Positions 1 through 8,071 of a DNA stretch of 17,422 nucleotides are shown here, one piece after another. Positions within the stretch are counted from its first letter, which is position 1, and every line of letters starts with the position of its first letter. The translations under genes were made by a program, and so were the position numbers. The stretch lies in assembly GCA_910587485.1 (NCBI GenBank), contig CAJUKN010000003.1, forward strand, positions 92,461 to 109,882. The letters are read 5' to 3'. The notes under the pieces are model-generated. The model was given only the letters and a program-made list of their open reading frames with translations, was not told the DNA's origin and searched no databases. This DNA is from an uncultured Lachnospira sp. Its GTDB lineage: Bacteria; Bacillota; Clostridia; Lachnospirales; Lachnospiraceae.

Positions 1-142
1 TAAATTTAAAATTTAAGAAAAAAAGAGTTGCAAGCAACTCTTGCAAGTTTGTAAACAAACTTGCTGATAGCCAGTAAATTTAAAATTTAAGAAAAAAAGA
101 GTTGCAAGCAACTCTTGCAAGTTTGTAAATAAATTTACTGAT
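1..142. repeat. Two tandem 74-bp units, each with paired hairpins
   Basis: The unit starting at 1 restarts at 75 and matches almost base for base to about 142. Each unit holds an AT-rich stretch, a hairpin with arms AAGAGTTGC/GCAACTCTT (23-42 in unit 1) and a second hairpin with arms GCAAGTTTG/CAAACTTGC around TAAA (43-64). In unit 2 the second hairpin's right arm differs by C-to-T changes that mostly still allow G-U pairing in RNA. The array may continue left of the window. It lies downstream of the minus-strand flavoprotein gene. Its function is unknown; a REP-like or 3'-end RNA element is one possibility. Confidence 0.85.
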
Positions 143-149
143 AAATATA

Positions 150-186
150 CCCTTTCATTAAATGGAATTTATATTTAATGAAAGGG
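150..186. terminator. Hairpin downstream of the gltD-like gene
   Basis: A 14-bp perfect stem (arms CCCTTTCATTAAAT and ATTTAATGAAAGGG) encloses a 9-nt loop. It lies about 60 bp beyond the stop codon of the minus-strand flavoprotein gene. The T-run after the stem is poor on both strands, so it may act as an mRNA-stabilising structure rather than a classical intrinsic terminator. Confidence 0.55.
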
Positions 187-243
187 TTGTATTATTGAAT
201 CACTTAACTATAAATTGAATTTGCGAATATTTTTACAATATTT

Positions 244-1476
244 TTAATCTTCTTTTGGTAAACTTTGCATATATTGATGCATAGATTCAGCAACTATTTT
301 GCTATGAGCGACTGCTTCAACAACAGTTTTTGCTCCATAAATTACGTCACCTGAAGCAAAGATACCCGGTCTTGAGGTGTGTCCCGTTTCATCAGCATCA
401 AGAAGACCACGTTCGTTGGCTTTTAATCCTTCTGTATTGTTTACAATTCTATTTTGAGGTCCTTGACTGATAGAAATAATCACACTATCTGCCTTAAATA
501 ATTTATTGGAACCTTCAACGTCTGTAAAAGAACCATCTTCATTTTCAATAACATCACAAAAAATAACACCTTCATCAGTTATTTCAATAGGGCGTTTGTT
601 ATACTCAAATTGGACACCTTCAAGTTGTGCATAACTAAATTCATAATGACTAGCAGCAACTTCTTTTGTAATAGAAAAACAGGTGATGTTGTTAGAACCT
701 TTACGCATTGCTGTTCTGGCAACGTCCATAGCAGCATTTCCTGCACCAATTACAATAACATTTTGTCCAAGATGATAGCTATCTGGATTATTGAGATAGT
801 GTATACCAAAATGAACATGTCCAAAGGTTTCCCCTTTAATGTGTAATGAATTTGGTTTCCATACACCTGTACCCACAAATATTGCTTTATAACCATCTCT
901 GAACAAATCTTCAATGCCAATAGCACCGCCAATTAATGTATTTGGACGTATCTTAATACCTTTTAATCGCAAATGTCTGTATTCAATATCATCAAGGACA
1001 CTCTTTGGCAATCGAAATTCTGGAATGCCATAGCGAAGTACCCCTCCAATTTTATCTTTTCCCTCGAATATAGTTACTTGGTATCCATATCGTGCAAGAA
1101 TAATAGCAATTGTTATACCAGCAGGACCAGAGCCAATAATCGCAACACGCATACCGTTAGAAGGTGCAGGACCATTTGTCATTTGGTCTGCAAATGTAGA
1201 AGATATATAATTTTCAATTGTTGAAAAATGTACAGGAACGCCTTTTTTGCCAAGTACACAGTGTCCCTCACACTGTTTTTCGTGATTACATACAAGACTG
1301 CATACAGTTGTGAGAGGATTATTCTCAAAAAGCATCTTTCCAGCATCATTTAATTTATTTTCTTTTAGTAATTTAATAGCTTTTGGAATATTTGTGTTAA
1401 TTGGGCATCCTTTTTGACATTGTGGTATTTTGCATTGTAGGCATCTATTTGCCTCATCCATTACATGTAGAGCCAT
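244..1476 (-). CDS. FAD-dependent NAD(P)H oxidoreductase, glutamate synthase small subunit (GltD)-like
   Basis: The product is a 410-aa soluble flavoprotein of the GltD/NfnB/dihydropyrimidine dehydrogenase domain II family. Such proteins pass electrons from NAD(P)H through FAD and FeS clusters to a partner. The N-terminus has eight clustered cysteines (12, 15, 20, 24 and 59, 63, 69, 73) typical of the FeS-binding helical domain. The FAD Rossmann motif IIGSGPAG is at 113-120, the NAD(P)H motif IGAGNAAMD at 243-251, and the C-terminal FAD segment GIFASGDV at 371-378. It is shorter than typical GltD (about 460-490 aa), and no gltB or nfnA is nearby, so the partner is unknown. I chose the ATG at 1476 because family similarity begins there (MALHVMDEANRCLQC). 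AAAGGGGG lies 13 nt upstream, an unusually long spacing. An in-frame ATG at 1605 would add 43 residues but has no ribosome binding site and falls in a structured leader. Confidence 0.88.
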   Translation of the reverse strand: MALHVMDEANRCLQCKIPQCQKGCPINTNIPKAIKLLKENKLNDAGKMLFENNPLTTVCSLVCNHEKQCEGHCVLGKKGVPVHFSTIENYISSTFADQMTNGPAPSNGMRVAIIGSGPAGITIAIILARYGYQVTIFEGKDKIGGVLRYGIPEFRLPKSVLDDIEYRHLRLKGIKIRPNTLIGGAIGIEDLFRDGYKAIFVGTGVWKPNSLHIKGETFGHVHFGIHYLNNPDSYHLGQNVIVIGAGNAAMDVARTAMRKGSNNITCFSITKEVAASHYEFSYAQLEGVQFEYNKRPIEITDEGVIFCDVIENEDGSFTDVEGSNKLFKADSVIISISQGPQNRIVNNTEGLKANERGLLDADETGHTSRPGIFASGDVIYGAKTVVEAVAHSKIVAESMHQYMQSLPKED

Positions 1477-1600
1477 ATTATTACGATTTCCCCCTTTTAA
1501 TCTTATTCCCGCAAGCAATGAGCCAATCAGACGCTTGTGGCATGCTTGCCTGTTTATTTGGCGACTGCCGCGAGAGTCAAATACTATAGTGACCTTTGGA
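1477..1600 (-). promoter_or_regulatory. GC-rich, foldable 5' leader of the gltD-like gene (candidate cis-regulatory RNA)
   Basis: About 120 nt lie between a TATAAT-like element near 1606-1611 and the start codon. By my count 40 of the 71 bases at 1508-1578 are G or C, against a strongly AT-rich background. On the minus strand one hairpin has arms GCAAGCA/TGCTTGC enclosing an inner GCCA/TGGC stem (1510-1548). Upstream of it a second fold can pair TTTGACT with AGTC and CAAA segments (about 1558-1582). I match it to no known riboswitch class. It might instead be a dispersed repeat or an N-terminal coding extension, since the frame is open to 1605. Confidence 0.45.
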
Positions 1601-1638
1601 CACATTATAGCTTGTTGTTTGGTATTTGACTTTTTAAT

Positions 1639-1668
1639 ATTATAACATTATTTATGAATGAAATACAA
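1639..1668 (-). promoter_or_regulatory. Candidate sigma-A promoter for the gltD-like gene
   Basis: On the minus strand TTGTAT (1663-1668) and TATAAT (1639-1644) are separated by 18 bp, upstream of the structured leader. A second TATAAT near 1606-1611 lacks a good -35 box. Confidence 0.45.
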
Positions 1669-1754
1669 TGACAAAGTGTACTAAATTACTAGACTTTATA
1701 GGTATATTAATGGTAAAATCATGGGAAAGATTAGGAGATGAATGAGGTATTGTT

Positions 1755-2933
1755 ATGAAAAAATTAATTAAAGATGACAACATAAGACGAGGCGTTACAA
1801 TTGGCGTGATTTTATTGTTGGTATATTGGGCTTTAAACAATATAGGAACATTATATCTTGCATTTAATTGGATAATATCAGTTATTTTACCATTTATTGT
1901 GGGTGGTGTTATTGCGTTTATTATTAATGTGCCAATGAGAAAGGTTGAAAAAATATTATTAAAGCTTCGCAAAAATAAAGAAAAACCACTTTCAAATAAA
2001 ATGTTTTATTTAATAAGAGGAATGTCCATTTTCATTACATTATTGTTAATAATTATTGTTATTAGCTTTGCTATGATTGTTGTTATTCCACAACTTGCAA
2101 ATACAATAACTGAACTTATTAAAGTGCTTCCAGAACAAGTTGCACATGCACAGAGTTTTATTATGGAACAACTCCATTCTGTTCCACAGCTTAGCTCCTT
2201 TATTGGAAATATTAATATCAATTGGGATATGATTATATCAAAGGTGATGACTTTTATTTCTGATGGCACAGTAGGCGTTTTTATCTCTGGGGGCTTTGGA
2301 GCAATAACAAGTATTATTTCAGGATTTACGGTATTTATAATTGGCTTTGTATTTTCTATTTATATTCTTATACAAAAAGAAAAACTTGGAAAACAAATTA
2401 CAAAAGTTTTGTATGCTATGTTTAAAAAAGATAAAGTGCAGCGTTTTTTAAAGAATGTGGGCGTTATTGATTCAACCTTTTCAAGCTTTTTATCCGGTCA
2501 GTGTTTAGAGGCTTGTATATTAGGTCTATTGTTTGTTGTGTGTATGTCTATATGTGGTATGCCATATGCTTTATTAATTGGTGTTACCATAGCTATTACA
2601 GCTTTAATCCCTATAGTGGGAGCATTTATAGGATTAATTATTGGCATGTTGCTTATTGCATTGGTAAGTCCATTAAAGGCAGTTGCATTTCTTGTATTAT
2701 TCCTTGTGTTACAACAGATAGAGGGCAATTTAATCTATCCTCATGTTGTTGGAAATTCTGTAGGACTGCCGGGGTTATGGACATTAGTAGCACTTACATT
2801 AGGAGGCAATTTATTTGGTGTAATAGGAATGTTAGTGTTTATACCTATTTTTTCGATTGCTTATACTTTTTTTAGAACATACATTAATAATATATATGAT
2901 AAAAAGTATAATAATAGTACAGATAAAAATTAA
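1755..2933 (+). CDS. AI-2E family transporter (UPF0118 permease)
   Basis: This is a 392-aa polytopic membrane protein. Hydrophobic segments are visible at about 13-29, 33-57, 88-111, 182-206, 250-300, 307-321 and 341-374, with a large polar region at 112-180. This is the usual layout of the AI-2E exporter family (PF01594), typically about 350 aa. The family signatures ALIPIVGAFIG (283-293) and QQIEGNLIYPHVVG (320-333) are present. Some members export autoinducer-2 and others are sodium/proton antiporters, so the substrate is not determined. GAGG lies 7 nt before the ATG. The gene stands alone, divergent from the flavoprotein gene and about 170 bp before the next gene. Family assignment is firm; function is inferred only from the family. 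Confidence 0.9.
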   Translation: MKKLIKDDNIRRGVTIGVILLLVYWALNNIGTLYLAFNWIISVILPFIVGGVIAFIINVPMRKVEKILLKLRKNKEKPLSNKMFYLIRGMSIFITLLLIIIVISFAMIVVIPQLANTITELIKVLPEQVAHAQSFIMEQLHSVPQLSSFIGNININWDMIISKVMTFISDGTVGVFISGGFGAITSIISGFTVFIIGFVFSIYILIQKEKLGKQITKVLYAMFKKDKVQRFLKNVGVIDSTFSSFLSGQCLEACILGLLFVVCMSICGMPYALLIGVTIAITALIPIVGAFIGLIIGMLLIALVSPLKAVAFLVLFLVLQQIEGNLIYPHVVGNSVGLPGLWTLVALTLGGNLFGVIGMLVFIPIFSIAYTFFRTYINNIYDKKYNNSTDKN

Positions 2934-2997
2934 AAGGCTGATATACTGTGAATAAATAAAAATATATCATTTCATATAGATTTATAGGAGATAGTTA

Positions 2998-3027
2998 TGA
3001 TATAATAATCACAGTTATGCTGTGGTA
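2998..3027 (+). promoter_or_regulatory. Extended -10 promoter and small inverted repeat before the DUF5662-kinase operon
   Basis: TGATATAAT (2998-3006) is an extended -10 element with no convincing -35. An inverted repeat CACAG-TTATG-CTGTG (3010-3024) follows, covering the expected transcription start. It could be an operator or a 5'-end stem. The rest of the 2934-3101 intergenic region is AT-rich with nothing else recognised. Confidence 0.4.
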
Positions 3028-3101
3028 TTAATATCTTACTATATAAAATGATGGTATAAGAATCACATGCTATATTGGTATTATTTCAAGAGGGAAAATC
3101 G

Positions 3102-3662
3102 ATGAATATAAGCAAATTTTTTCGTAATTTTAAAGGTCATTTAAAGACAATTAATGCACATAAAATGCTAGTTATGAAATATTGTTTTCGTGTTGGATTA
3201 TATAAACAAGGATTATTGCATGATTTATCTAAATATTCTTTAAGTGAGTTTATACCCGGTGTCATATATTATCAAGGAGATAGAAGTCCTAATAATGCTC
3301 AACGTGAAGCAGAAGGCTGTTCAGGAGCATGGCTTCATCATAAAGGACGCAATAAGCATCATTATGAATATTGGATTGATTATCCTACCAATAAGTCTGA
3401 AGGGCTTGTTGGTATGGAAATGCCAGTAAAATATGTAGTTGAAATGTTTTGTGATAGGGTTGCTGCTAGTAAAAATTATAATAAAGAAAAATACAAGGAT
3501 TCAGATGCGCTTGATTATTTTTTGAAAGGCAAAAGTCATTATGTAATTCATCCTAAAACGGAAGCGTTATTATTTAAGTTATTAAAAATGCTTTCAGAAA
3601 AAGGAGAAGAGTATACATTTGCATATATACGAAAGAAAGTAATTAAACGTCATGTATTTTGA
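3102..3662 (+). CDS. DUF5662 family protein, HD-like, probably metal-binding
   Basis: A 186-aa soluble protein that I place in DUF5662, a family of Firmicutes and their phages with no assigned function. Visible conserved elements are GLLHDLSKYS (37-46, an HD pair at 40-41), WLHHKGRNKHHYEYW (77-91, with four histidines) and FCDRVAAS (116-123). The spacing of histidines and aspartates resembles an HD-type metal-dependent hydrolase, but this is inference from motif pattern. I chose the ATG at 3102, preceded by AGAGGG 8 nt upstream, over the in-frame TTG at 3075. The stop codon is only 17 nt before the kinase ATG, so the two are probably co-transcribed. Confidence 0.75.
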   Translation: MNISKFFRNFKGHLKTINAHKMLVMKYCFRVGLYKQGLLHDLSKYSLSEFIPGVIYYQGDRSPNNAQREAEGCSGAWLHHKGRNKHHYEYWIDYPTNKSEGLVGMEMPVKYVVEMFCDRVAASKNYNKEKYKDSDALDYFLKGKSHYVIHPKTEALLFKLLKMLSEKGEEYTFAYIRKKVIKRHVF

Positions 3663-3679
3663 CAAAAGGAGATTTGGAC

Positions 3680-5749
3680 ATGAACAGTAAAACAAACGAA
3701 TATGATGCAATACAGAGAACTTCCTTATACAAAAATATTGTAATGGCAACGTCGATGGCAGCATATGAAATCAATGTATCAAAAGACCTTATGACAGGTA
3801 TAGCAAGTCAATTTTATAAGAACAAAGAAATTGATTTGTTAGAGACTGTTGGATTGTCAGCACCTTGTAGTTTTAGAGAGTTTATAAGACGTCGCAGTGC
3901 TCAAAAAATTATTAGTAATAATAAAAATTTTATAGAAAAAAGCAGCACCGATTATTTAATTAATAAATATAATGAGGGAGATTTTTTTCCTTATGTGGAA
4001 TATTGGGCTGATGGATTTGATGGAAAGAAAAGCTATGTAAGAACGACGTATATTTTGTTTAAAGATAAAAGTACAGGAGATATTTATGCCCTTGCTATTG
4101 ATAAAAATATAACAAAAGATAAAATTAGAGAGGAAGATTATACAAGGCAGGCAGAGATGATACAAGGCTTAAGCGAGGATTTTAAGTCTGTATTTTTTGT
4201 CGATTTGGACAAAGAAACCGTATATCCTTATAGAGTTTCTACAGAATTTAATCATGGTAATATTGATATTGACCATAATGATAATTTTGCATCCGTTGTG
4301 CAAAAATATATGGTTGAAAATGTTTATATTCAGGATAAGCCATTAATTCAACAAGTTTGTCAAAATGATTATATAAGGTCCCTTATTGAAACTCAAGATT
4401 CATTTTATGTTAATTTTAGAATGGTGCATGATAATTATTTTGAATTTTGGCAGATGAAGGTAGTAAAAGTTGGAAATACGATTTGGCCATCACAAGTAGT
4501 CATTGGTTTTAAAAGTGTAGATGAAGAAGTAAAAAGAGAGATGGAGCAAAAAAAGAAATTAGAAGATGCTCTTGTGCTTGCAGAAACTGCAAATTCTGCA
4601 AAGAGTAAATTTTTATCAAACATGTCACATGATATTAGAACACCAATGAATGCAATTATTGGGTTTGCTAATTTAGCAGTGAAGCATATTGATGATATTG
4701 AATTGGTCAAAGACCATCTGATGAAAATATTAGATTCAAGTGGACATTTGTTAAATTTAATTAACAATGTTTTGGATATGTCACGAATAGAAAGCGGAAA
4801 AACACATATAGAAGTCTCTCAAAATGATATTGTGTCTATCATTGAAAATACAGGTAGTATTATTCAAAATCAGACATTTGAAAAAAATCAGACATTTAAT
4901 ATGGATATATCAAACATTCAAAATTGTATGGTATATTGTGATAAGTTAAAGGTTAGTCAAGTATTGCTTAATTTATTATCCAATGCCGTTAAATATACAA
5001 ATCAATATGGAACAGTTACATTAAAAGTTCAAGAAAAGGAAGGAAGTTCAAATACACATAGAAGATATATCTTTATAATAAAAGATACAGGAATAGGAAT
5101 TAGTAAAAGTTTTTTAAATCATATTTTTGAACCATTTGAGAGACAAAATAATTCAACGATTAGTGGTATTCAAGGCACAGGGCTTGGTCTTGCCATCGTA
5201 AAAAGTCTTGTGGAAATGATGGGCGGTACAATTTGTGTTAGAAGTCAAGAAGGAATTGGCAGTGAATTTATTGTTGATATTGAATTTCGATTATGTGAAC
5301 CTCATATATCCATTATGAAAGAAGATTCTTTTATAAATGATGATGATAAGGATAATGATTTATTAAAAGATATGAGGATTCTTTTAGTGGAAGATAACGA
5401 ATTAAATCGTGAAATTGCCACAGAAATATTAACCGATGCTGGACTGATTGTAGAAACTGCATTAAATGGTAAAGAGGCTGTTCAAATGATGGCAAATATA
5501 ACGCCAAATTATTATAAAGTAATTTTAATGGATATACAGATGCCTGTTATGAATGGACTAGAAGCAGCCCGAGCAATTCGTATGCTTCCTGACAATACAA
5601 TACGTCGTATACCAATTATTGCTATGACAGCCAATGCGTTTGAAGAAGATAAGAAAAAATCTTTGGAGGTAGGAATGAATGCGCATATTGCTAAGCCAAT
5701 TGATGTAAACGTTGTTCTTGACACAATAAAAAAGATTGTTTTGGAGTAG
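3680..5749 (+). CDS. Cytoplasmic hybrid sensor histidine kinase/response regulator
   Basis: A 689-aa protein with no transmembrane segment. Residues about 20-300 form a sensor region of possibly two PAS-like domains; that reading is tentative. A short coiled linker follows, then the HisKA phosphoacceptor motif SHDIRTPMNAI with His317. The HATPase_c domain has the N box (Asn435 in LLSNAVKYT), G1 DTGIGIS (from 469) and G2 GTGLGLAI (from 499). The C-terminal receiver domain (about 565-687) has acidic residues in LLVEDNE, the phosphoacceptor Asp618 in MDIQMPVMNG and the conserved Lys in AKPID. No output domain or separate DNA-binding regulator is adjacent, so the downstream phosphorelay partner is unknown. 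Start chosen at ATG 3680, with AAGGAG 8 nt upstream. It sits between the DUF5662 and methyltransferase genes in a tight operon. Confidence 0.92.
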   Translation: MNSKTNEYDAIQRTSLYKNIVMATSMAAYEINVSKDLMTGIASQFYKNKEIDLLETVGLSAPCSFREFIRRRSAQKIISNNKNFIEKSSTDYLINKYNEGDFFPYVEYWADGFDGKKSYVRTTYILFKDKSTGDIYALAIDKNITKDKIREEDYTRQAEMIQGLSEDFKSVFFVDLDKETVYPYRVSTEFNHGNIDIDHNDNFASVVQKYMVENVYIQDKPLIQQVCQNDYIRSLIETQDSFYVNFRMVHDNYFEFWQMKVVKVGNTIWPSQVVIGFKSVDEEVKREMEQKKKLEDALVLAETANSAKSKFLSNMSHDIRTPMNAIIGFANLAVKHIDDIELVKDHLMKILDSSGHLLNLINNVLDMSRIESGKTHIEVSQNDIVSIIENTGSIIQNQTFEKNQTFNMDISNIQNCMVYCDKLKVSQVLLNLLSNAVKYTNQYGTVTLKVQEKEGSSNTHRRYIFIIKDTGIGISKSFLNHIFEPFERQNNSTISGIQGTGLGLAIVKSLVEMMGGTICVRSQEGIGSEFIVDIEFRLCEPHISIMKEDSFINDDDKDNDLLKDMRILLVEDNELNREIATEILTDAGLIVETALNGKEAVQMMANITPNYYKVILMDIQMPVMNGLEAARAIRMLPDNTIRRIPIIAMTANAFEEDKKKSLEVGMNAHIAKPIDVNVVLDTIKKIVLE

Positions 5750-5753
5750 TAAT

Positions 5754-6563
5754 ATGACATCAATGTCTGATTTAGAAAAGTATTATAATAAATTTAATGA
5801 AGAAAAACGGTTAGATTCAAGACATGGTAAAGTTGAATTTAGCATTTCAATGAAATATATACATGAGTGTATTAATTTGTGCAAAAGTGATAAGAATTGT
5901 ATTGTAGACAATAATGAAATCAAAATAATTGATGTTGGTGCTGGGACAGGCAGATATTCAATTGCTCTTGCAGATGAGGGGTATGATGTGACTGCAGTTG
6001 AACTTGTAAAACATAATCTTGGGCTGTTAAAAGCTAAAAATAGTACTGTAAAAGCATATCAAGGAAATGCTTTAAAATTAAAGCGATTTGATAATCAGGT
6101 TTTTGATATAACATTATTATTTGGTCCAATGTATCATTTATTTAATGTTGATGATAAGGTTCAGGCATTAAATGAAGCAAAACGAATTACAAAGCATGGT
6201 GGTTATATTTTAGTAGCTTATGTGATGAATGAATATAGCATAATCACTTATGGATTTAAAGAAAGACATATAATAGAATCATGGAAGGATAATAAAATTT
6301 CACCTGATTTTCATACACATAATTTACCTTCTGACTTGTATGATTATGTTAGAGTGGAAGATATTAATGAATATAATAATCTATGTGGATTGAAAAGATA
6401 TAAAATATTATCACCAGACGGCCCCGCTAATTATATAAGACCATTTTTAAATAAGATGTCAGAAGATGAATTTAATTTATTTATTCAATATCAATTATCT
6501 GTGTGTGAACGACCTGATTTGTTGGGGGCAGGCGCGCATATTGTAGATATTTTAAAAGTTTAA
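5754..6563 (+). CDS. Class I SAM-dependent methyltransferase
   Basis: A 269-aa soluble Rossmann-fold methyltransferase. Motif I is IIDVGAGTGRYS (58-69). The acidic residue expected to bind the SAM ribose is Glu83 (TAVEL), and the post-motif strand is FDITLLFGPMYHLF (117-130), typical of small-molecule methyltransferases of the Methyltransf_11/25 type. The substrate cannot be read from the sequence. The ATG at 5754 lies 4 nt after the kinase stop, with GGAG inside the kinase 3' end 7 nt upstream, so translation is probably coupled; an ATG three codons later is an alternative. The operon ends here with a hairpin overlapping the stop codon. Confidence 0.88.
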   Translation: MTSMSDLEKYYNKFNEEKRLDSRHGKVEFSISMKYIHECINLCKSDKNCIVDNNEIKIIDVGAGTGRYSIALADEGYDVTAVELVKHNLGLLKAKNSTVKAYQGNALKLKRFDNQVFDITLLFGPMYHLFNVDDKVQALNEAKRITKHGGYILVAYVMNEYSIITYGFKERHIIESWKDNKISPDFHTHNLPSDLYDYVRVEDINEYNNLCGLKRYKILSPDGPANYIRPFLNKMSEDEFNLFIQYQLSVCERPDLLGAGAHIVDILKV

Positions 6564-6610
6564 ATCAATAAAAATTTTCTATACTTTTTGTTGAAACTTT
6601 TTATTGATTT
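6562..6610 (+). terminator. Terminator-like hairpin of the DUF5662-kinase-methyltransferase operon
   Basis: A 13-bp perfect inverted repeat (arms AAATCAATAAAAA and TTTTTATTGATTT) encloses 23 nt and begins at the methyltransferase stop codon. It is AT-rich, so thermally weaker than a textbook terminator, but its position fits. Confidence 0.55.
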
Positions 6611-6634
6611 TGTTAAAATTGTAACGCGCAAGTT

Positions 6635-6643
6635 TGTTATAAA
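6635..6643 (+). promoter_or_regulatory. Extended -10 promoter for the small zinc-ribbon gene
   Basis: TGTTATAAA is an extended -10 element 26 nt upstream of the ATG at 6670. No good -35 is seen, and AAAGG lies between the element and the start codon. Confidence 0.4.
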
Positions 6644-6669
6644 ATAAAAAATGAAAGGTTAGGTATATT

Positions 6670-6846
6670 ATGATAGTTGCCAGAGCTAGATGTGAACAAT
6701 GTGCTAGAATTGATACTATTCCTTATACAGCAGATACGGCTGTTAAGGTTATACTTGGACAGGAGGGGTGGAAATTTAATGGGAATAAATGCGTATGTCC
6801 CATTTGTATTATAAAATATGCTAAAAAATATAAGAATTATCAGTAG
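6670..6846 (+). CDS. Small 58-aa zinc-ribbon-like protein, unknown function
   Basis: This short frame starts at ATG 6670 and ends with TAG at 6844-6846. The protein has two CxxC knuckles, CEQC (8-11) and CPIC (43-46), with an extra Cys41, about 31 residues apart. That is the layout of a treble-clef or zinc-ribbon fold. The middle carries TADTAVKVILGQEGWKF and the C-terminus is basic (KYAKKYKNY). AAAGG lies upstream, the gene has its own promoter-like element, and it is followed by two hairpins. The second base pattern (paired cysteines, compact length, dedicated promoter and terminator) argues that it is real. It may bind nucleic acid or be an accessory protein; no function is assigned. Confidence 0.65.
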   Translation: MIVARARCEQCARIDTIPYTADTAVKVILGQEGWKFNGNKCVCPICIIKYAKKYKNYQ

Positions 6847-6856
6847 TGAATAAAAG

Positions 6857-6888
6857 TAACTTCGCTAAAGTCTAGTTTAACGAAGTTA
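6857..6888. repeat. Inverted repeat after the small gene
   Basis: Arms TAACTTCG and CGAAGTTA, with a further TAAA/TTTA inner stem after one mismatch, enclose a 6-nt loop. It lies 10 nt after the zinc-ribbon stop codon and may be a 3'-end stem or first terminator. Confidence 0.5.
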
Positions 6889-6904
6889 AAGTTATAAATA
6901 AAAC

Positions 6905-6955
6905 AAAAAGGATTTTTGTAATGTTATGTGAAAAATATTTACAGTAATCCTTTTT
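6905..6955. terminator. Bidirectional terminator between the small gene and trpD
   Basis: Arms AAAAAGGATT and AATCCTTTTT enclose an inner TGTAA/TTACA stem. A-runs and T-runs flank both sides, so it can terminate the plus-strand small gene and the minus-strand trpD, which converge here. Confidence 0.7.
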
Positions 6956-7021
6956 ATTTATTATATTAAGTATATTAAAAATTTTAACTTTATCAAGCAA
7001 GTTATATCATTATTGTATTAA

Positions 7022-8029
7022 TTATGAGTTGCTTTTCTCAATAAATGTTTCTAGTTGTTTCATTGCAGCGCCGCTGTCAATAATATTGCGAGCTTTGTTG
7101 ACAGCTTGTTCTAGTGTAATATTATCAGAAGCAATATAAATTCCAGCCCCCGCATTTAAAAGTACGGCATCTTTTTTTGCTCCTTCTTTACCTGAAAGGA
7201 TTTCTTTTGCTATAGCAGCATTTTCTTTGGGGTCACCGCCTACAAGTTCTGATTTTTCACATCGTTTTAATCCCACTTGTTCAGGTGTTATCTCATATGT
7301 TTTAAAGTTGTTATTTTTAAACTCACATATTTTTGTAGGTGCGCTCAATGATATTTCATCAATCGAATCTGTACCATAAACAACCATAGCGCGCTTTACA
7401 CCAAGATTATAGAGAACATGAGCAAGAGGCTCCACAAGTGCTTCATTGTATACACCAAGCAACTGCATCGTTGCACCTGCAGGATTTGCAAGTGGACCAA
7501 GAATATTAAATAATGTTCTAATTCCTATTTCTTTTCGGATATTTCCAACAAATTTCATCGCAGTATGATATTTTTGTGCAAATAAAAAGCAGATATCAAT
7601 ATCCGTTAATAATTGCGCGCTTTTTGCAGGTGCAATATCAATTTTAACACCAAGTGCTTCAAGACAATCTGCAGTACCACATTTACTTGAAGCTGCACGA
7701 TTTCCATGTTTAGCGACTGGGATACCCGCTGCAGATACAACCAATGCAGATAAAGTTGATATATTAAACGTATTAGAGCCATCTCCACCAGTACCAACAA
7801 TTTCTAAAACATCCATATCATTTAAAAATCGTTCACAATGTAAACGCATTACTTTTGCAGCGGAAGTGATTTCTTCAATCGTTTCACCTTTTATAGCTAA
7901 TGCTGTAAGAAAAGCAGCTTTTTGAGCATCTGTTGCTTGATTTGTCATAATTTCTTCCATAACATCTATCATTATGTCAGCAGATAAATCTTGGTGATTT
8001 ACTAGTAATGCAATAGCCTCTTTAATCAT
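7022..8029 (-). CDS. trpD: Anthranilate phosphoribosyltransferase
   Basis: This 335-aa enzyme transfers phosphoribosyl from PRPP to anthranilate, the second committed step of tryptophan synthesis, in the cytoplasm. The PRPP-binding glycine-rich motif GTGGDGSNTFNIST is at 79-92, and KHGNRAASSKCGTAD is at 107-121, both diagnostic of the family. Length is normal (about 330-350 aa). The start has GGAGG 7 nt upstream. No other trp gene is in the window, so this copy stands outside a trp operon. It lies 42 bp downstream of the fliB-like gene on the same strand and may share its transcript. A pyrimidine-nucleoside phosphorylase-like relative is excluded by the motifs. Confidence 0.95.
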   Translation of the reverse strand: MIKEAIALLVNHQDLSADIMIDVMEEIMTNQATDAQKAAFLTALAIKGETIEEITSAAKVMRLHCERFLNDMDVLEIVGTGGDGSNTFNISTLSALVVSAAGIPVAKHGNRAASSKCGTADCLEALGVKIDIAPAKSAQLLTDIDICFLFAQKYHTAMKFVGNIRKEIGIRTLFNILGPLANPAGATMQLLGVYNEALVEPLAHVLYNLGVKRAMVVYGTDSIDEISLSAPTKICEFKNNNFKTYEITPEQVGLKRCEKSELVGGDPKENAAIAKEILSGKEGAKKDAVLLNAGAGIYIASDNITLEQAVNKARNIIDSGAAMKQLETFIEKSNS

Positions 8030-8071
8030 TATTTTTCCTCCCCAAATTATTTAAAATTTTTCTGTTGTTTA

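Noticed and set aside
1546..1556. 11-mer TAAACAGGCAA shared between the gltD leader and 9434-9444
   Set aside because: A single 11-base match is expected by chance at this window length, and surrounding bases do not align.
1477..1605. N-terminal 43-residue extension of the GltD-like protein
   Set aside because: The ATG at 1605 overlaps a TATAAT box and has no ribosome binding site; family similarity starts at the ATG at 1476. Kept only as an alternative.
6590..7021. tRNA or riboswitch between the methyltransferase and trpD genes
   Set aside because: The hairpins present do not form a cloverleaf or known aptamer; they fit terminators around a small coding gene.
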